The position numbers were made by a program, and so were the translations under genes. Positions 9,824-19,136 of a stretch of DNA of 64,000 nucleotides are shown one piece after another (within the stretch, counting starts at the first letter, position 1; each line of letters opens with the position of its first letter). The notes beneath the pieces were generated by a model. The model ran no database searches, had not been told where the DNA came from, and worked only from the letters and a program-made list of their open reading frames with translations. Source of the stretch: Acinetobacter lactucae (GTDB lineage: Bacteria; Pseudomonadota; Gammaproteobacteria; Pseudomonadales; Moraxellaceae); assembly GCF_013344765.1 (NCBI RefSeq), contig NZ_JABVBF010000001.1:1-64000 (forward strand), read 5' to 3'.

Positions 9824-10717
9824 ATGCTCACATTAAAGCAATTCCAATATTTTATAAAAATTGTTGAAGAAGGAAGCTTTACCGCAGCTTCCGAAAAACT
9901 ATTCATTGCTCAGTCTGCTTTAAGTCGGCAAATTAAATTATTAGAGGAAGAAATTGATTTTCAATTATTTGATCGTACTGATAAAAAAGTGAAACTTACG
10001 ACAGCGGGAGAGGTCTTCTACAAAAAAATAAAAGATAATATGCATTATTTAAATGAGATCATTGGAGTTTCTAAGAATATTGCAGAAGGAAAAAATCGTC
10101 AGATTAAAATTGCTCATTCGAGCAGTATTGTTATGGATGATAAAAAGGTCCAGATATTAAAAGAAATTAGCTTAAAGCAAAAAATTAACTTTGAGATAAA
10201 TACCTTGTCATCTGAGCATCAGATTTTGGCTTTACTGAATGGAGAAATTGATATTGGTTTGATTAGACCACCAGTTCTGCATAGTCTTGAAGAAATAACA
10301 ACCTTGAAACTATATGAGCAGCCATTATTTGCAGCTGTTTATATTAACCATCCTAAATTTAAGGAAACACAGAGTATCCAGATAAAAGATTTAAAAGATG
10401 AATATTTTGTTTCGACTCCACATCCTAAGCGGGGAGGTTTGAGTTATTTAGTCTCAAACTTGTGTTTAGGGGCTGGCTTCTGGCCTAAAACGGCGACGAT
10501 CCAATCACGTAAATTAAACCAATTACAGTTAGTTGCTGCAAACTTGGGTATTAGTATTGTCCCCCAAGAGTTTAAGCAAATATTACCCAAAAATGTAAAA
10601 TTGATTCCTCTAGAAAATAAGAATCTTTTATCTGAAGTGGTTTTAGCTTACAGAACAAACCAGAGTGATCTGATTCAACCTTATGTTGAGCAGATCTACC
10701 ATTTGCTGCAAGTGTGA
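9824..10717 (+). CDS. LysR-family transcriptional regulator
   Basis: 297 residues. The N-terminal winged helix-turn-helix (MLTLKQFQYFIKIVEEGSFT, then SALSRQIKLLEE) is classical LysR, and the rest is the type-2 periplasmic-binding-protein effector domain (GEIDIGLIRPP, LGISIVPQEF). The ligand is not identifiable. Such regulators often control a divergent neighbour and themselves; the only divergent candidate is the 40-residue ORF at 9599-9721. The stretch at 9774-9797, CTATC...ATAG with TCTA/TAGA arms, could be an operator. It converges with the exported-protein gene that ends at 10749. Confidence 0.9.
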   Translation: MLTLKQFQYFIKIVEEGSFTAASEKLFIAQSALSRQIKLLEEEIDFQLFDRTDKKVKLTTAGEVFYKKIKDNMHYLNEIIGVSKNIAEGKNRQIKIAHSSSIVMDDKKVQILKEISLKQKINFEINTLSSEHQILALLNGEIDIGLIRPPVLHSLEEITTLKLYEQPLFAAVYINHPKFKETQSIQIKDLKDEYFVSTPHPKRGGLSYLVSNLCLGAGFWPKTATIQSRKLNQLQLVAANLGISIVPQEFKQILPKNVKLIPLENKNLLSEVVLAYRTNQSDLIQPYVEQIYHLLQV

Positions 10718-10748
10718 GAGGTAATATGTTTAACTTATGCTGAAATAA

Positions 10749-11189
10749 TTATTGTGGCCCAGTGTGCTCACTAATAGAAAATGTATATTCGGTATCACCT
10801 TCTAACTGACGCTCCTGAGATAGGATGTCCATTTTGGGGCGCTTATGCTGGTAAAATTCCAAATTGATACAACCACTATTGTTAACTTCATAGCGAATAT
10901 AGTAACGATCGGGTTCTAGAAAAAATGTTGCTTCTTCAAATGAGTGTAAAGATAGAATTTTCTTCTTGTCGTGATAAATCACGGAAGGACAATCTAGTAG
11001 TCCATTTAAATACTGTTTTCGTATCACGTGGACCCGAGCTTTAGGAGTGGTTTCTTTTAATAAATATTGGGGCTGATAAATCCGTTTTTCAGGTACTTTT
11101 TTTAAAACCTCTTCAACTTTTGTATCTGGGGCAGCATACGTCATATTAAACGACGTCAGTAAGTAAAAGCTCAGCAATATTCTTTTCAT
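10749..11189 (-). CDS. Small exported protein, candidate periplasmic immunity protein
   Basis: 146 residues with a Sec signal peptide: MKRILLSFYLLTSFNMTYA, probable cleavage before APDTK. The mature part has two Cys (in LLDCPS and SGCINL), which could form a disulfide in the periplasm. I recognise no family. It lies 124 bases downstream of the putative amidase gene on the same strand, the order usual for secreted-toxin/immunity pairs. The immunity role is inference from position, size and export only; it could instead be an unrelated periplasmic protein. Confidence 0.75.
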   Translation of the reverse strand: MKRILLSFYLLTSFNMTYAAPDTKVEEVLKKVPEKRIYQPQYLLKETTPKARVHVIRKQYLNGLLDCPSVIYHDKKKILSLHSFEEATFFLEPDRYYIRYEVNNSGCINLEFYQHKRPKMDILSQERQLEGDTEYTFSISEHTGPQ

Positions 11190-11313
11190 AAAGTTCCATC
11201 ATTATTTTTGACGAGTACAATATGAAAATAAAGCAAAAAAGAAGCCAAGCTGGATTCAAAATGTGTGTTTGATAAGATGCTTGAAATAATTCAAGTGATT
11301 GAACATCTAGTTC

Positions 11314-11832
11314 TTAAGTTGTTTGCCCTAATCGGTAATAAGTATAAGTTACGCTGTCATCTTTATAGACGTCATAGCTATTTTGTTTGAAGTCAGACAC
11401 CCATTCACTTCCCGTATAGCCAGCAATATGTCCATAAACATGGTTGCGGGTTCTGTGAATGATGTAAATATCGCCTTCTTGAGGTTCGTCAAAAGCCGGG
11501 TCAATTTGTTTGTAGCCAATTTTTTTAAGGGTATCGCCCCAATCTGAAGCTGCGATTGGATGATTTTCAACATTAGCACCGGCTGACTCAAGAGCAAGGC
11601 GGATACTACGTGCACATCGAGCTTTACTACGTCTAGAGGTGATGCTTTCTAATTTAGCTACGAATTTATCAACATCTATTGCTGGAGTATTGGAAGTTTC
11701 AGTTTGATGATTACTGGGTTTCATTGTGAAGGGATAAGGGAGGCTTGGTGCGCTGTGCGATACAACAATGGCTGCCTGATTTGAATCCTGATACATGTAA
11801 TTATCAGCTACTTGTCCGTCATAAATAATCAT
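11314..11832 (-). CDS. Putative CHAP/NlpC-P60-like peptidoglycan amidase, candidate T6SS amidase effector
   Basis: 172 residues with no signal peptide. A likely papain-like amidase triad is visible: Cys73 at the start of a helix (KARCARSIRLALESAG), His135 in VYGHIAGYTG, and Asp147 in WVSDFKQ. EPQEGDIYII before the His strand is typical of CHAP/NlpC-P60 enzymes, which cleave peptide crosslinks or amide bonds in peptidoglycan. The first 50 residues are low-complexity and rich in Ser/Thr/Pro. Lack of a Sec signal plus a following gene for a small periplasmic protein suggests a toxin delivered by a type VI system, though no vgrG, hcp or PAAR gene lies in the window. A phage-type or housekeeping hydrolase is the alternative. 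Confidence 0.7.
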   Translation of the reverse strand: MIIYDGQVADNYMYQDSNQAAIVVSHSAPSLPYPFTMKPSNHQTETSNTPAIDVDKFVAKLESITSRRSKARCARSIRLALESAGANVENHPIAASDWGDTLKKIGYKQIDPAFDEPQEGDIYIIHRTRNHVYGHIAGYTGSEWVSDFKQNSYDVYKDDSVTYTYYRLGQTT

Positions 11833-12165
11833 CGTGAAATCTCTACCGTGCTACTCATATCCATATTAAAAAAATCACCACCTACCTGTGGCGTTCAGAG
11901 ATACTAATAGGCGTACCTTAAAAGTTTTGTTTGTGTTATGTAATAACGTATCTTTTTGCAGAAGTGTCTGCTTTGGAGAGAAAAGATACTTATAAAAGAG
12001 GTGGTTAAAAATAGTAAAATTTAAATTATTGATATCATTATAAATAAATAACTAATCAGAGCTTAAATTTGAATATTTTGCTTCAACATTTGCGAATATA
12101 CTCAAAATCTAAGTCTCTGATTTAAAATGCCACATTTTCTTACAATTTAAGAAGTCGTCGCCAAC
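11833..12165. other. Intergenic region upstream of the amidase gene and downstream of dusA
   Basis: 333 AT-rich bases between two minus-strand genes. It must hold the amidase promoter. I see no ORF, no convincing terminator for dusA and no tRNA; one small inverted repeat (GCAGA-AGTG-TCTGC) lies near 11959-11972. Confidence 0.4.
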
Positions 12166-13170
12166 TTAAACCTGCTGCTCTTTTACATACTCTTCAGTGC
12201 GAATTATGGCTGCTCGCATGTTCTGAATTGCATTCTCAACATCAGCTAAAGTTTTTGCATTTCCACCACTTAGCGCCTGACGCCATTTACGCGCACCTGG
12301 TAAGTTTTGGAATAAACCTAAAATATGACGTGTAATGATTGAAAGGGGAGCACCTTCAGCCATGCGCTGTTCAATATAAGGCAGCATTTGTTCCATAATA
12401 TCGAAACGATCTGGTGCTTCTAAATTCCAAAGCTGTCCCAGTTCAGCGAGTAGGTAAGGGTTGTGATAGGCTTCACGGCCAATCATGACACCATCAACAT
12501 GTTGTAAATGGGTTTGAGTTTCAGCAAACGTTTTAATTCCACCGTTAATTTCAATGGTTAGGTGCGGACGTTCTTGCTTTAAACGATATACATCTTCGTA
12601 GCGTAAAGGAGGAACTTCTCGATTTTCTTTTGGAGATAAACCTTTTAAAATAGCAATACGGGCATGTACAACGAAATACGTACAACCTGTTGCAGCGACA
12701 GTATCTACGAAATGGAGCATTTCTTCGTAAGACTGCATGTCATCAATACCGATACGGTGCTTCACCGTTACTGGAATATTCACCGCCTTTTGCATATTGT
12801 GAATGCACTCAGCAACCAAGTCTGGCTCTGCCATTAAACATGCACCGATTTTATTGTTCTGTACGCGATCACTTGGACAGCCTACATTGAGGTTGACTTC
12901 ATCGTAACCCCAGTCTTCGGCCATTTTTGTACAGGTTGCAAGCTCTTTTGGGTTTGAACCGCCAAGTTGCAACACGATAGGGTGTTCTTGTGCGCTGTAG
13001 TCCAAATGGCGTTTAGCATCGCCAAAAAGAATTGCACCTGTAGTCACCATTTCGGTATAGAGGATAACGTTTGGGTTAAACAATCGTGCAAAAAATCGAT
13101 AATCCTTCGTTGTCCAATCCATCATAGGTGCGACAGAAATACGAGGTTGTAACGATTGAAGTGATTGCAT
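12166..13170 (-). CDS. dusA: tRNA-dihydrouridine(20/20a) synthase DusA
   Basis: 334 residues, an FMN- and NADPH-dependent enzyme that reduces U20/U20a in the tRNA D-loop. RISVAPMMDWTTKDYRFFAR opens the TIM barrel, NLNVGCPSDRVQNNKIGACL holds the catalytic Cys, and VKHRIGID and INGGIKT are FMN-binding strands. The long C-terminal helical domain and EYVKEQQ tail fit DusA rather than DusB or DusC. I chose the ATG at 13170; an in-frame TTG at 13185 would add five residues. Confidence 0.94.
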   Translation of the reverse strand: MQSLQSLQPRISVAPMMDWTTKDYRFFARLFNPNVILYTEMVTTGAILFGDAKRHLDYSAQEHPIVLQLGGSNPKELATCTKMAEDWGYDEVNLNVGCPSDRVQNNKIGACLMAEPDLVAECIHNMQKAVNIPVTVKHRIGIDDMQSYEEMLHFVDTVAATGCTYFVVHARIAILKGLSPKENREVPPLRYEDVYRLKQERPHLTIEINGGIKTFAETQTHLQHVDGVMIGREAYHNPYLLAELGQLWNLEAPDRFDIMEQMLPYIEQRMAEGAPLSIITRHILGLFQNLPGARKWRQALSGGNAKTLADVENAIQNMRAAIIRTEEYVKEQQV

Positions 13171-13315
13171 AGCCAATAGACCCAAAAGTCGCTAAATTAA
13201 TGAAAGGGCAGCATTATACGGGGTTTAGCACTGAATCGACAGTGGCATTTAACCGAGTAATTTATAATCACCCTTGTGTTAAATATAGGGGGATGATTTA
13301 TAACAATTTACTTTG

Positions 13316-14503
13316 TTAATGAGCGAGTTGCTTTTTTTGTAAGAAAGCATCAATCACGCTAAACAAAATGCAAAACATAACGAGTACAACACCAGCAAGA
13401 CATGTCATGCTCCATCCACCACGATTCCAAGCAAAAATCCCTAAAGCAGAGCCACCAGCTCCTCCAATAAAATAAGTCGTCATATAAATGGCATTAATAC
13501 GAGATTTAGCATCTGGACGTAAACGGAAAATAATGCTCTGGTTACTGGTGTGTACCAGCGCAAGTGCCAATTGGATTAAAGCAAAACCAATAACATAAGC
13601 TGAAAGTAGAGTTTGTCCGAAATAGAAACAAATCCAACTTACCAAAAACAGCCCACAACCCATCCAAGTGAGTAATCGTGTATAGCCTTGGTCGGCGTAT
13701 TTACCAATATAACGTGTTGATAAAGCGCCAAAGATACCGACTAAAGGCACCAGTCCAATAAATAGGTCAGGTAAATGATGTGCCGAGGTGAGAAGTAATG
13801 CGATGGTAGAATACAGAATACTTACTGCTGCAAATGCGAACGCACCCGTCAGTGCTCTTAGTAATAGGCGCTTTTCCTCTTTTAAGAGTTGAGCCATGGA
13901 AACAAAAATTTGCCCATAGTTCATTTTCATGCGTAAGACATAAGGCAGACGACTTTTTAAGGTAAATGCCAACAGAAGCATTAATACGCCACTAACCACA
14001 TATACGACTTTCCAGTGAAAAAGATTGGAAAATAAGCCAGCCAGACTGGTAGATAGTAAAATCCCGACCAATAAGCCACTCATTAAAAAACCAATGATCT
14101 CGCCAGTTTTTTCAGGTTTTACAGTCATTGTAGCAAGTGGAATCAGGACTTGAGCTGCAACCGAAAACAAGCCCGCTAAAATTGTACCGATCCATAGCAT
14201 GGGTAAGTTGACGGCAAAAGCAGACGTAAATAGACCAACTGCACAAAGCACCATTAAAAACGGAATAGCCTTGGCTTTATTGACAATATCACCCATCGGT
14301 ACAATAAAAAGTAAACCGAGGGCATAAGACACCTGAGCAAATGTCACTGTTAAAGCGGCTTGTGCTTGAGTTACAGCAAATTCTTGCTGAATCGAGTGAA
14401 TCAGAGGCTGACAATAATAATTCACACCTGCGCACAAGCCACATGCTGCTGCCATCAACCAAAGCAAAGGTTTATTTTGACTGATATCTTCAGGGGTAGA
14501 CAT
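13316..14503 (-). CDS. MFS transporter (12-TM efflux type)
   Basis: 395 residues with about twelve hydrophobic segments and a short polar N-terminus. ALGLLFIVPMGDIVNKAKAI is the loop 2-3 MFS motif (G-D-x-x-x-K variant), and the architecture resembles the YnfM/AraJ-like drug:H+ antiporter group. The substrate is unknown. A GAGAG RBS precedes the ATG. It lies 18 bases downstream of the RidA-family gene on the same strand, so the two are probably co-transcribed. Confidence 0.88.
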   Translation of the reverse strand: MSTPEDISQNKPLLWLMAAACGLCAGVNYYCQPLIHSIQQEFAVTQAQAALTVTFAQVSYALGLLFIVPMGDIVNKAKAIPFLMVLCAVGLFTSAFAVNLPMLWIGTILAGLFSVAAQVLIPLATMTVKPEKTGEIIGFLMSGLLVGILLSTSLAGLFSNLFHWKVVYVVSGVLMLLLAFTLKSRLPYVLRMKMNYGQIFVSMAQLLKEEKRLLLRALTGAFAFAAVSILYSTIALLLTSAHHLPDLFIGLVPLVGIFGALSTRYIGKYADQGYTRLLTWMGCGLFLVSWICFYFGQTLLSAYVIGFALIQLALALVHTSNQSIIFRLRPDAKSRINAIYMTTYFIGGAGGSALGIFAWNRGGWSMTCLAGVVLVMFCILFSVIDAFLQKKQLAH

Positions 14504-14521
14504 GATGTTCTCTCGGTTTTA

Positions 14522-14929
14522 TTAGGTGTATGCCGTTGCTTCAACTTCAATGAGCATGTGTTCTAGCGCAAGGCGTGGCACAGGAATGAGTGTACAGGCA
14601 GGAAAAGGATGATTTTTCCATAAATTGTGCATAATTTTAATCAAAATTTGATGTTTTTCGACCGAGTGGTCAACAACTAAAACTCTTAACACAGCAATAT
14701 TGCTAAGTTCTGCATTGGCGGCGTTTAAAGCATGTTGAATATTATCAAAAACTTGGTTCGCTTGTTCTTCAAAACTTGGGCTTAATTCCCCTTTGGAATT
14801 TTCGCCGCCTTGACCTGCCACATGAATAATGTTCTTAAAGCTTTCTACCACAGCAACATGGCTATAACCATTTGGGGTAGGATCATATAAGGTTGATGGA
14901 TTTATGATTTTAAAAGTTTCTTGACTCAT
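14522..14929 (-). CDS. RidA/YjgF/UK114-family protein
   Basis: 135 residues of the RidA fold, trimeric proteins that hydrolyse reactive enamine/imine intermediates or act on related small molecules. HVAGQGGENSKGELSP corresponds to the conserved strand, and QVFDNIQHALNAANAEL to the helix. VPRLALEHMLIEVEATAY matches the C-terminal signature, but the canonical catalytic Arg context (R-V-E-I/V) reads PRLALEHM, so it may be a RidA paralogue rather than RidA itself. It is upstream of the MFS gene, suggesting that enzyme and exporter act in one response. Confidence 0.85.
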   Translation of the reverse strand: MSQETFKIINPSTLYDPTPNGYSHVAVVESFKNIIHVAGQGGENSKGELSPSFEEQANQVFDNIQHALNAANAELSNIAVLRVLVVDHSVEKHQILIKIMHNLWKNHPFPACTLIPVPRLALEHMLIEVEATAYT

Positions 14930-14997
14930 TGGAACTCAACCGTTCATTAAAATTTAGATGAGTATCCAACCTCAACTTAAGTTGAGGTCAAGAGAAT

Positions 14998-15924
14998 TTA
15001 ATGTTTTAGTCTTTTCTTTCTTAATGTAATCATCATCACACCGACAATATTGAGTAGGCAGCCGACCCATTGCCACATATTGAGATGTTCATTTAAAAAA
15101 GCCACGGCAAGTAAAATTGTTAAAACTGGTCCAATCGAAGCGATCATTGCTGATTGAGAGGCACCTAGCCGTTCGATGCTTTGCATGAGCATAACGGTGG
15201 GTAGCACGGTAACTAAAAAGCCTAAGCCAATCCCATACAAAATCACGCTAGAGGGAAGCTCTAATAGAAGTTGAATTGGGTGAGGTGTGCTTAATACGTA
15301 ATGAGTTAATGTGCCGATACAAGCCACAGTTAAGGCTAACCCTGTGAAATTCCAAGAACCAAATTTTTTAATGAGAGGGGGTGTTAGCAATAAATAGCCT
15401 GCAAAAGCCACGGCACTTGCAAATACGAAACTTGTACCTAGCCAGAAGTTGCCCTGAATTGGTGCGTTGTTATGTTCCTGAAGCATAACCAGCACGGTTC
15501 CACCATAACTAAGAAAAATGGCAAATAAACTTTTTGCATCTAATTTTTGTTTGTAGAGTAAGCTTGATACGATGACTGTAAGCGTGGGATATAAAAATAG
15601 AATAATTCGTTCTAGAGAGGCGCTAATAAACATGAGACCCATGAAATCGAGCCAACTTGCAAAGTAGTAGCCTAATAGACCGGCAAAAATTAAAATTAGC
15701 CAATCCTTCTTTTTTATGCCCTGATTATGATGCCTGTTAAACCAGCAAATTAATAGAAAAAACGGTAGAGCGCTTAACATGCGTAAAGCCATCAGGACCG
15801 TACCGTCTACTAATGGAGAAAGGGCATAAGTCTGTTTAATAAAGATTGCTTTTGTGCTGAATAGAAAAGCAGAGCAAAGAGCAAAAAAAGACCCGATTTG
15901 AAACGAAGATAAAGAAATTTTCAT
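14998..15924 (-). CDS. DMT-superfamily (EamA) transporter
   Basis: 308 residues with about ten hydrophobic helices arranged as two EamA repeats; the second ends in FLNEHLNMWQWVGCLLNIVGV, a typical EamA C-terminal motif. Such permeases export amino acids or other metabolites; the substrate is unknown. It is divergent from the pnt operon at 16163. The ATG is at 15924 and the basic tail is RKKRLKH. Confidence 0.88.
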   Translation of the reverse strand: MKISLSSFQIGSFFALCSAFLFSTKAIFIKQTYALSPLVDGTVLMALRMLSALPFFLLICWFNRHHNQGIKKKDWLILIFAGLLGYYFASWLDFMGLMFISASLERIILFLYPTLTVIVSSLLYKQKLDAKSLFAIFLSYGGTVLVMLQEHNNAPIQGNFWLGTSFVFASAVAFAGYLLLTPPLIKKFGSWNFTGLALTVACIGTLTHYVLSTPHPIQLLLELPSSVILYGIGLGFLVTVLPTVMLMQSIERLGASQSAMIASIGPVLTILLAVAFLNEHLNMWQWVGCLLNIVGVMMITLRKKRLKH

Positions 15925-16100
15925 ATACAGGACTGTATAAGAGAGACTATTGTCTGCAAAAAAAGAAAAATCCTCCTATGTTACACCTCTAAATAAATAT
16001 CGTGAATCATCAGTTCAAAATATGGGTATTTATTAAATAAATAGTGGGTGGTATTTTAAAAAAGTTCAATTAGAATCCAAATTCTGTACAAAGAATACAC

Positions 16101-16148
16101 ATGGGGGAAACATTGCAGCTTGCAATGTTTTTGACAATGAGAAATTAG
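16101..16148 (+). promoter_or_regulatory. Terminator-like hairpin and mini-ORF in the pnt leader
   Basis: A perfect 10-bp stem AAACATTGCA / TGCAATGTTT with loop GCT (16108-16130), followed by further T, lies 33 bases before the pntAA start. No plus-strand gene precedes it (the DMT gene is divergent), so it sits in the operon leader. An ATG at 16101 opens a 15-codon ORF that runs through the hairpin and stops at 16148. This resembles an attenuator; regulation by it is inference. Confidence 0.45.
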
Positions 16149-16162
16149 CTTGAGGAACGCTC

Positions 16163-17290
16163 ATGCAGATCGGAATCCCAACCGAAACTGTCGTCGGTGA
16201 AAATCGTGTAGCTGCTACGCCAGAGACAGTAAAGAAGTTGATTAGCGCTGGTCATAGCGTTGTGATTGAACGTGGTGCTGGTGTAAAGGCTGCGTACATT
16301 GACAGTGCTTATGAACAGGTCGGTGCAACCATTACGGATGATGCCTATACGGGTAGTCAAATTATTTTGAAAGTTCGCGCACCACAGGGCGCGGAAATTC
16401 AGAAACTTGCAGCAAATACCGCTGTTGTAGCAATGTTTGATCCTTATCGTAACACCGAGCTAGATCAGTTTGCGAATCAACAAGTGTCTGCTTTTGCTTT
16501 AGAACTGCTTCCTCGTACGCTTTCTCGTGCACAAAACATGGATGTGTTGTCTTCTCAAGCAAACTTAGCTGGTTATAAGTCAGTTTTACTTGCTGCTGCT
16601 GAATATCAACGCATGTTCCCAATGCTTATGACTGCTGCGGGTACTGTAAAACCTGCACGTGTTGTAATCATGGGTGTTGGTGTTGCTGGTCTACAGGCGA
16701 TTGCAACTGCAAAACGTTTAGGTGCAATTGTTGAAGCGACTGACTTACGTCCTACAGCAAAAGATCAAGTTGAGTCTTTAGGTGGTAAGTGGTTAGACGT
16801 ACCAATGACTGAAGAAGAGCAGCAACGTGCAGCAGATGCCGCTAAAAATGGTTATGGATGGATGCCGGGTGAGCAGTACATCAAAGACCAGGCTGCGATT
16901 GTAGATAAAGCTGTTTCTAATGCAGACATCGTGATTACTACTGCATTGTTGCCAGGTCGTGATGCACCACGTTTAATTAAAGCTGAAACTGTTGCCAAGA
17001 TGAAACCGGGTTCTGTCATTTTGGATATGGCGGTTGAAACCGGCGGTAACGTTGAAGGCTCTAAAGTGGGTGAGACTGTGTTTACGGAAAATGGCGTGAA
17101 AATTTTGGGTGTTCCCAATATTCCGGCAACTGTAGCAACGGAAGCTTCTGCATTGTATGCGCGTAACGTTTTTAATTTCGTAGAGACTTTATTCGACAAA
17201 GAGAAAAACTTTGCGATTAATCAAGAAGACGAAATCCAAAAAGCCCTATTGGTCACTCATGGCGGTCAAGTGCTGCTTAAGCGTGGTTAA
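16163..17290 (+). CDS. pntAA: NAD(P) transhydrogenase alpha subunit, part 1 (NAD-binding domain I)
   Basis: 375 residues, the soluble dI domain of proton-translocating transhydrogenase, which uses the proton-motive force to reduce NADP+ with NADH. It starts [20 protein letters not shown], and the NAD-binding Rossmann motif [22 protein letters not shown] is near residue 165. In E. coli dI is fused to membrane domain dIIa (PntA, about 510 residues). Here it is split, and the next gene encodes dIIa. It is first in a three-gene operon with gaps of 11 and 12 bases. The leader hairpin at 16108-16130 may modulate expression. Confidence 0.95.
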   Translation: MQIGIPTETVVGENRVAATPETVKKLISAGHSVVIERGAGVKAAYIDSAYEQVGATITDDAYTGSQIILKVRAPQGAEIQKLAANTAVVAMFDPYRNTELDQFANQQVSAFALELLPRTLSRAQNMDVLSSQANLAGYKSVLLAAAEYQRMFPMLMTAAGTVKPARVVIMGVGVAGLQAIATAKRLGAIVEATDLRPTAKDQVESLGGKWLDVPMTEEEQQRAADAAKNGYGWMPGEQYIKDQAAIVDKAVSNADIVITTALLPGRDAPRLIKAETVAKMKPGSVILDMAVETGGNVEGSKVGETVFTENGVKILGVPNIPATVATEASALYARNVFNFVETLFDKEKNFAINQEDEIQKALLVTHGGQVLLKRG

Positions 17291-17301
17291 GGAGATTTCT
17301 C

Positions 17302-17616
17302 ATGGTTGAAACTATTACAATTTTCGTCCTTGCCATCTTCGTAGGTTATTACGTGGTTTGGGGCGTTACGCCAGCTTTGCATACGCCACTTATGGCAGTA
17401 ACCAATGCGTTGTCATCTATTATTGTGGTAGGTGCGATGTTGCAAACTGTGGGTCTGCCAGTTTTAGGTGTAGATGCTAACGTTGCATTTCAAAGTGTGA
17501 ATGTGGTGAGCGTACTCGGTGCGATTGCAGTATTTTTGGCAAGCATTAATATTTTCGGTGGCTTCGCAGTAACTGCACGCATGCTGGAAATGTTCAAGCC
17601 TAAGCAAAAGAAATAA
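17302..17616 (+). CDS. pntAB: NAD(P) transhydrogenase alpha subunit, part 2 (membrane domain IIa)
   Basis: 104 residues with three to four hydrophobic helices ([51 protein letters not shown]). [14 protein letters not shown] matches the end of E. coli PntA. It forms half of the proton channel together with the dIIb part of PntB. The split alpha subunit is the known three-subunit arrangement of several Proteobacteria, not a frameshift: this ORF has its own RBS (AAGGAG) and ATG. Confidence 0.94.
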   Translation: MVETITIFVLAIFVGYYVVWGVTPALHTPLMAVTNALSSIIVVGAMLQTVGLPVLGVDANVAFQSVNVVSVLGAIAVFLASINIFGGFAVTARMLEMFKPKQKK

Positions 17617-17628
17617 GAGGGCTTTGAC

Positions 17629-19083
17629 ATGGAATTTATTCAAGCAAATGCAAACTGGTTATACCTTGTTGGTGCAATTCTCTTTATCTTGACGCTTCGT
17701 GGCTTGTCTGGCCCTAAAACAGCAATTCAAGGTAACCGTTACGGTATGATCGCAATGGCGATTGCTGTGGTAACGACTTTCTTTGTTGCCAATAATCCAG
17801 TGATCTGGATGATTGTTGGTGCAATGGTGTTGGGTGCAATCGTAGGTATTGCACGTGCTCGTACTGTACCAATGACGCAAATGCCAGAAACTGTTGCACT
17901 TATGCACTCATTGGTTGGTTTGGCTGCTGTTCTCATTGCGATTGCTGCAATTTTGCATAACAACCAACTTACTGAACTATTCGCTCAAAATGAAGCGGCT
18001 TTAACAGCAGCTGGCGTGCAACATGCACACATGAGCAAGGTTCACTTGTTTGAATTGTTTGTTGGTTGTTTCGTTGGTGCGATTACCTTTACTGCATCTG
18101 TGTTTGCATACGGTAAATTAGCTGCGAAAAAATGGGCGAAAACAATTTCTGGTGCGTGGGTTAAACCTGTTCAAGCGCTTATCTTTATTGCGATGTTGGC
18201 TTGTGGTTTCTACTTCTTCACGACTGGCAACATGACTGCATTCTGGGCAATGACAGCTCTTGCGCTTGCATTTGGTTGGGTTTGGATTGCACCAGTGGGT
18301 GGTGGTGATATGCCTGTAGTGGTATCGCTTCTTAACTCATTCTCTGGTTGGGCGGCAGCAGGTATTGGTTTCACACTTGAAAACAACATGTTGATCGTTG
18401 CGGGTTCGCTTGTAGGTTCGTCTGGTGCGATTCTGTCGTACATCATGTGTAAAGCAATGAACCGTTCGATCATCAACGTATTGTTTGGTGGGGCAATGGG
18501 TGGTGCAGCGGTTGCTACTGCTGCCAAAGGTGAGCAAGTTCAACGTAACTACCGTTCTGGTTCTGCTGATGATGCTGGCTTCTTGATGTCAAATGCTGAC
18601 AGCGTTGTGATTGTACCGGGTTATGGTATGGCACAAGGTCGTGCACAAAATGCTGTAAAAGAGTTATGTGAAATTCTAAAAGAGCAAGGTGTTCGCGTTC
18701 GTTTCGCAATTCATCCGGTTGCAGGTCGTATGCCTGGTCATATGAACGTATTGCTTGCTGAAGCAGACGTGGCTTATGAAGATATCTTAGAAATGGATGA
18801 GATTAACTCGGACTTCCCTGCAACTGACGTAGTACTTGTAATTGGTGCAAACGACGTTGTTAACCCTGCTGCGAAAGATGATCCAAGCTCGCCGATTTAT
18901 GGTATGCCGATTCTTGAAGCTCATAAAGCGCGTACAATCATGGTGATTAAGCGTTCTATGGCAACAGGTTATGCTGGTCTAGATAACGATTTATTCTATA
19001 ACGAAAAGACAATGATGATCTTTGGTGATGCTAAGAAAGTTGTTGAAGATATGACAAAAGCGATTAATGGTACAGGCCACTAA
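17629..19083 (+). CDS. pntB: NAD(P) transhydrogenase beta subunit
   Basis: 484 residues: eight to nine N-terminal membrane helices (dIIb) and a C-terminal NADP(H)-binding domain III. Domain III shows VVIVPGYGMAQGRAQNAV, FAIHPVAGRMPGHMNVLLAEA, and VLVIGANDVVNPAAKDDPSS, all hallmark sequences. It completes the pump that supplies NADPH for biosynthesis and glutathione reduction. It ends at a strong terminator (19097-19122). Confidence 0.96.
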   Translation: MEFIQANANWLYLVGAILFILTLRGLSGPKTAIQGNRYGMIAMAIAVVTTFFVANNPVIWMIVGAMVLGAIVGIARARTVPMTQMPETVALMHSLVGLAAVLIAIAAILHNNQLTELFAQNEAALTAAGVQHAHMSKVHLFELFVGCFVGAITFTASVFAYGKLAAKKWAKTISGAWVKPVQALIFIAMLACGFYFFTTGNMTAFWAMTALALAFGWVWIAPVGGGDMPVVVSLLNSFSGWAAAGIGFTLENNMLIVAGSLVGSSGAILSYIMCKAMNRSIINVLFGGAMGGAAVATAAKGEQVQRNYRSGSADDAGFLMSNADSVVIVPGYGMAQGRAQNAVKELCEILKEQGVRVRFAIHPVAGRMPGHMNVLLAEADVAYEDILEMDEINSDFPATDVVLVIGANDVVNPAAKDDPSSPIYGMPILEAHKARTIMVIKRSMATGYAGLDNDLFYNEKTMMIFGDAKKVVEDMTKAINGTGH

Positions 19084-19096
19084 TTTGGTTTGAAAT

Positions 19097-19122
19097 AAAA
19101 AACCACCTTCGGGTGGTTTTTT
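19097..19122 (+). terminator. Terminator of the pnt operon (bidirectional)
   Basis: AAAAAACCACC / GGTGGTTTTTT with loop TTCG. It lies between pntB and the convergent SDR gene, so it can serve both strands. Confidence 0.88.
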
Positions 19123-19136
19123 ATTTGGCTCTATTT

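Noticed and set aside
17302-17616. Possible frameshift between the two alpha-subunit parts of transhydrogenase
   Set aside because: Each part has its own RBS and start, ends at domain boundaries, and the split form is known in other bacteria.
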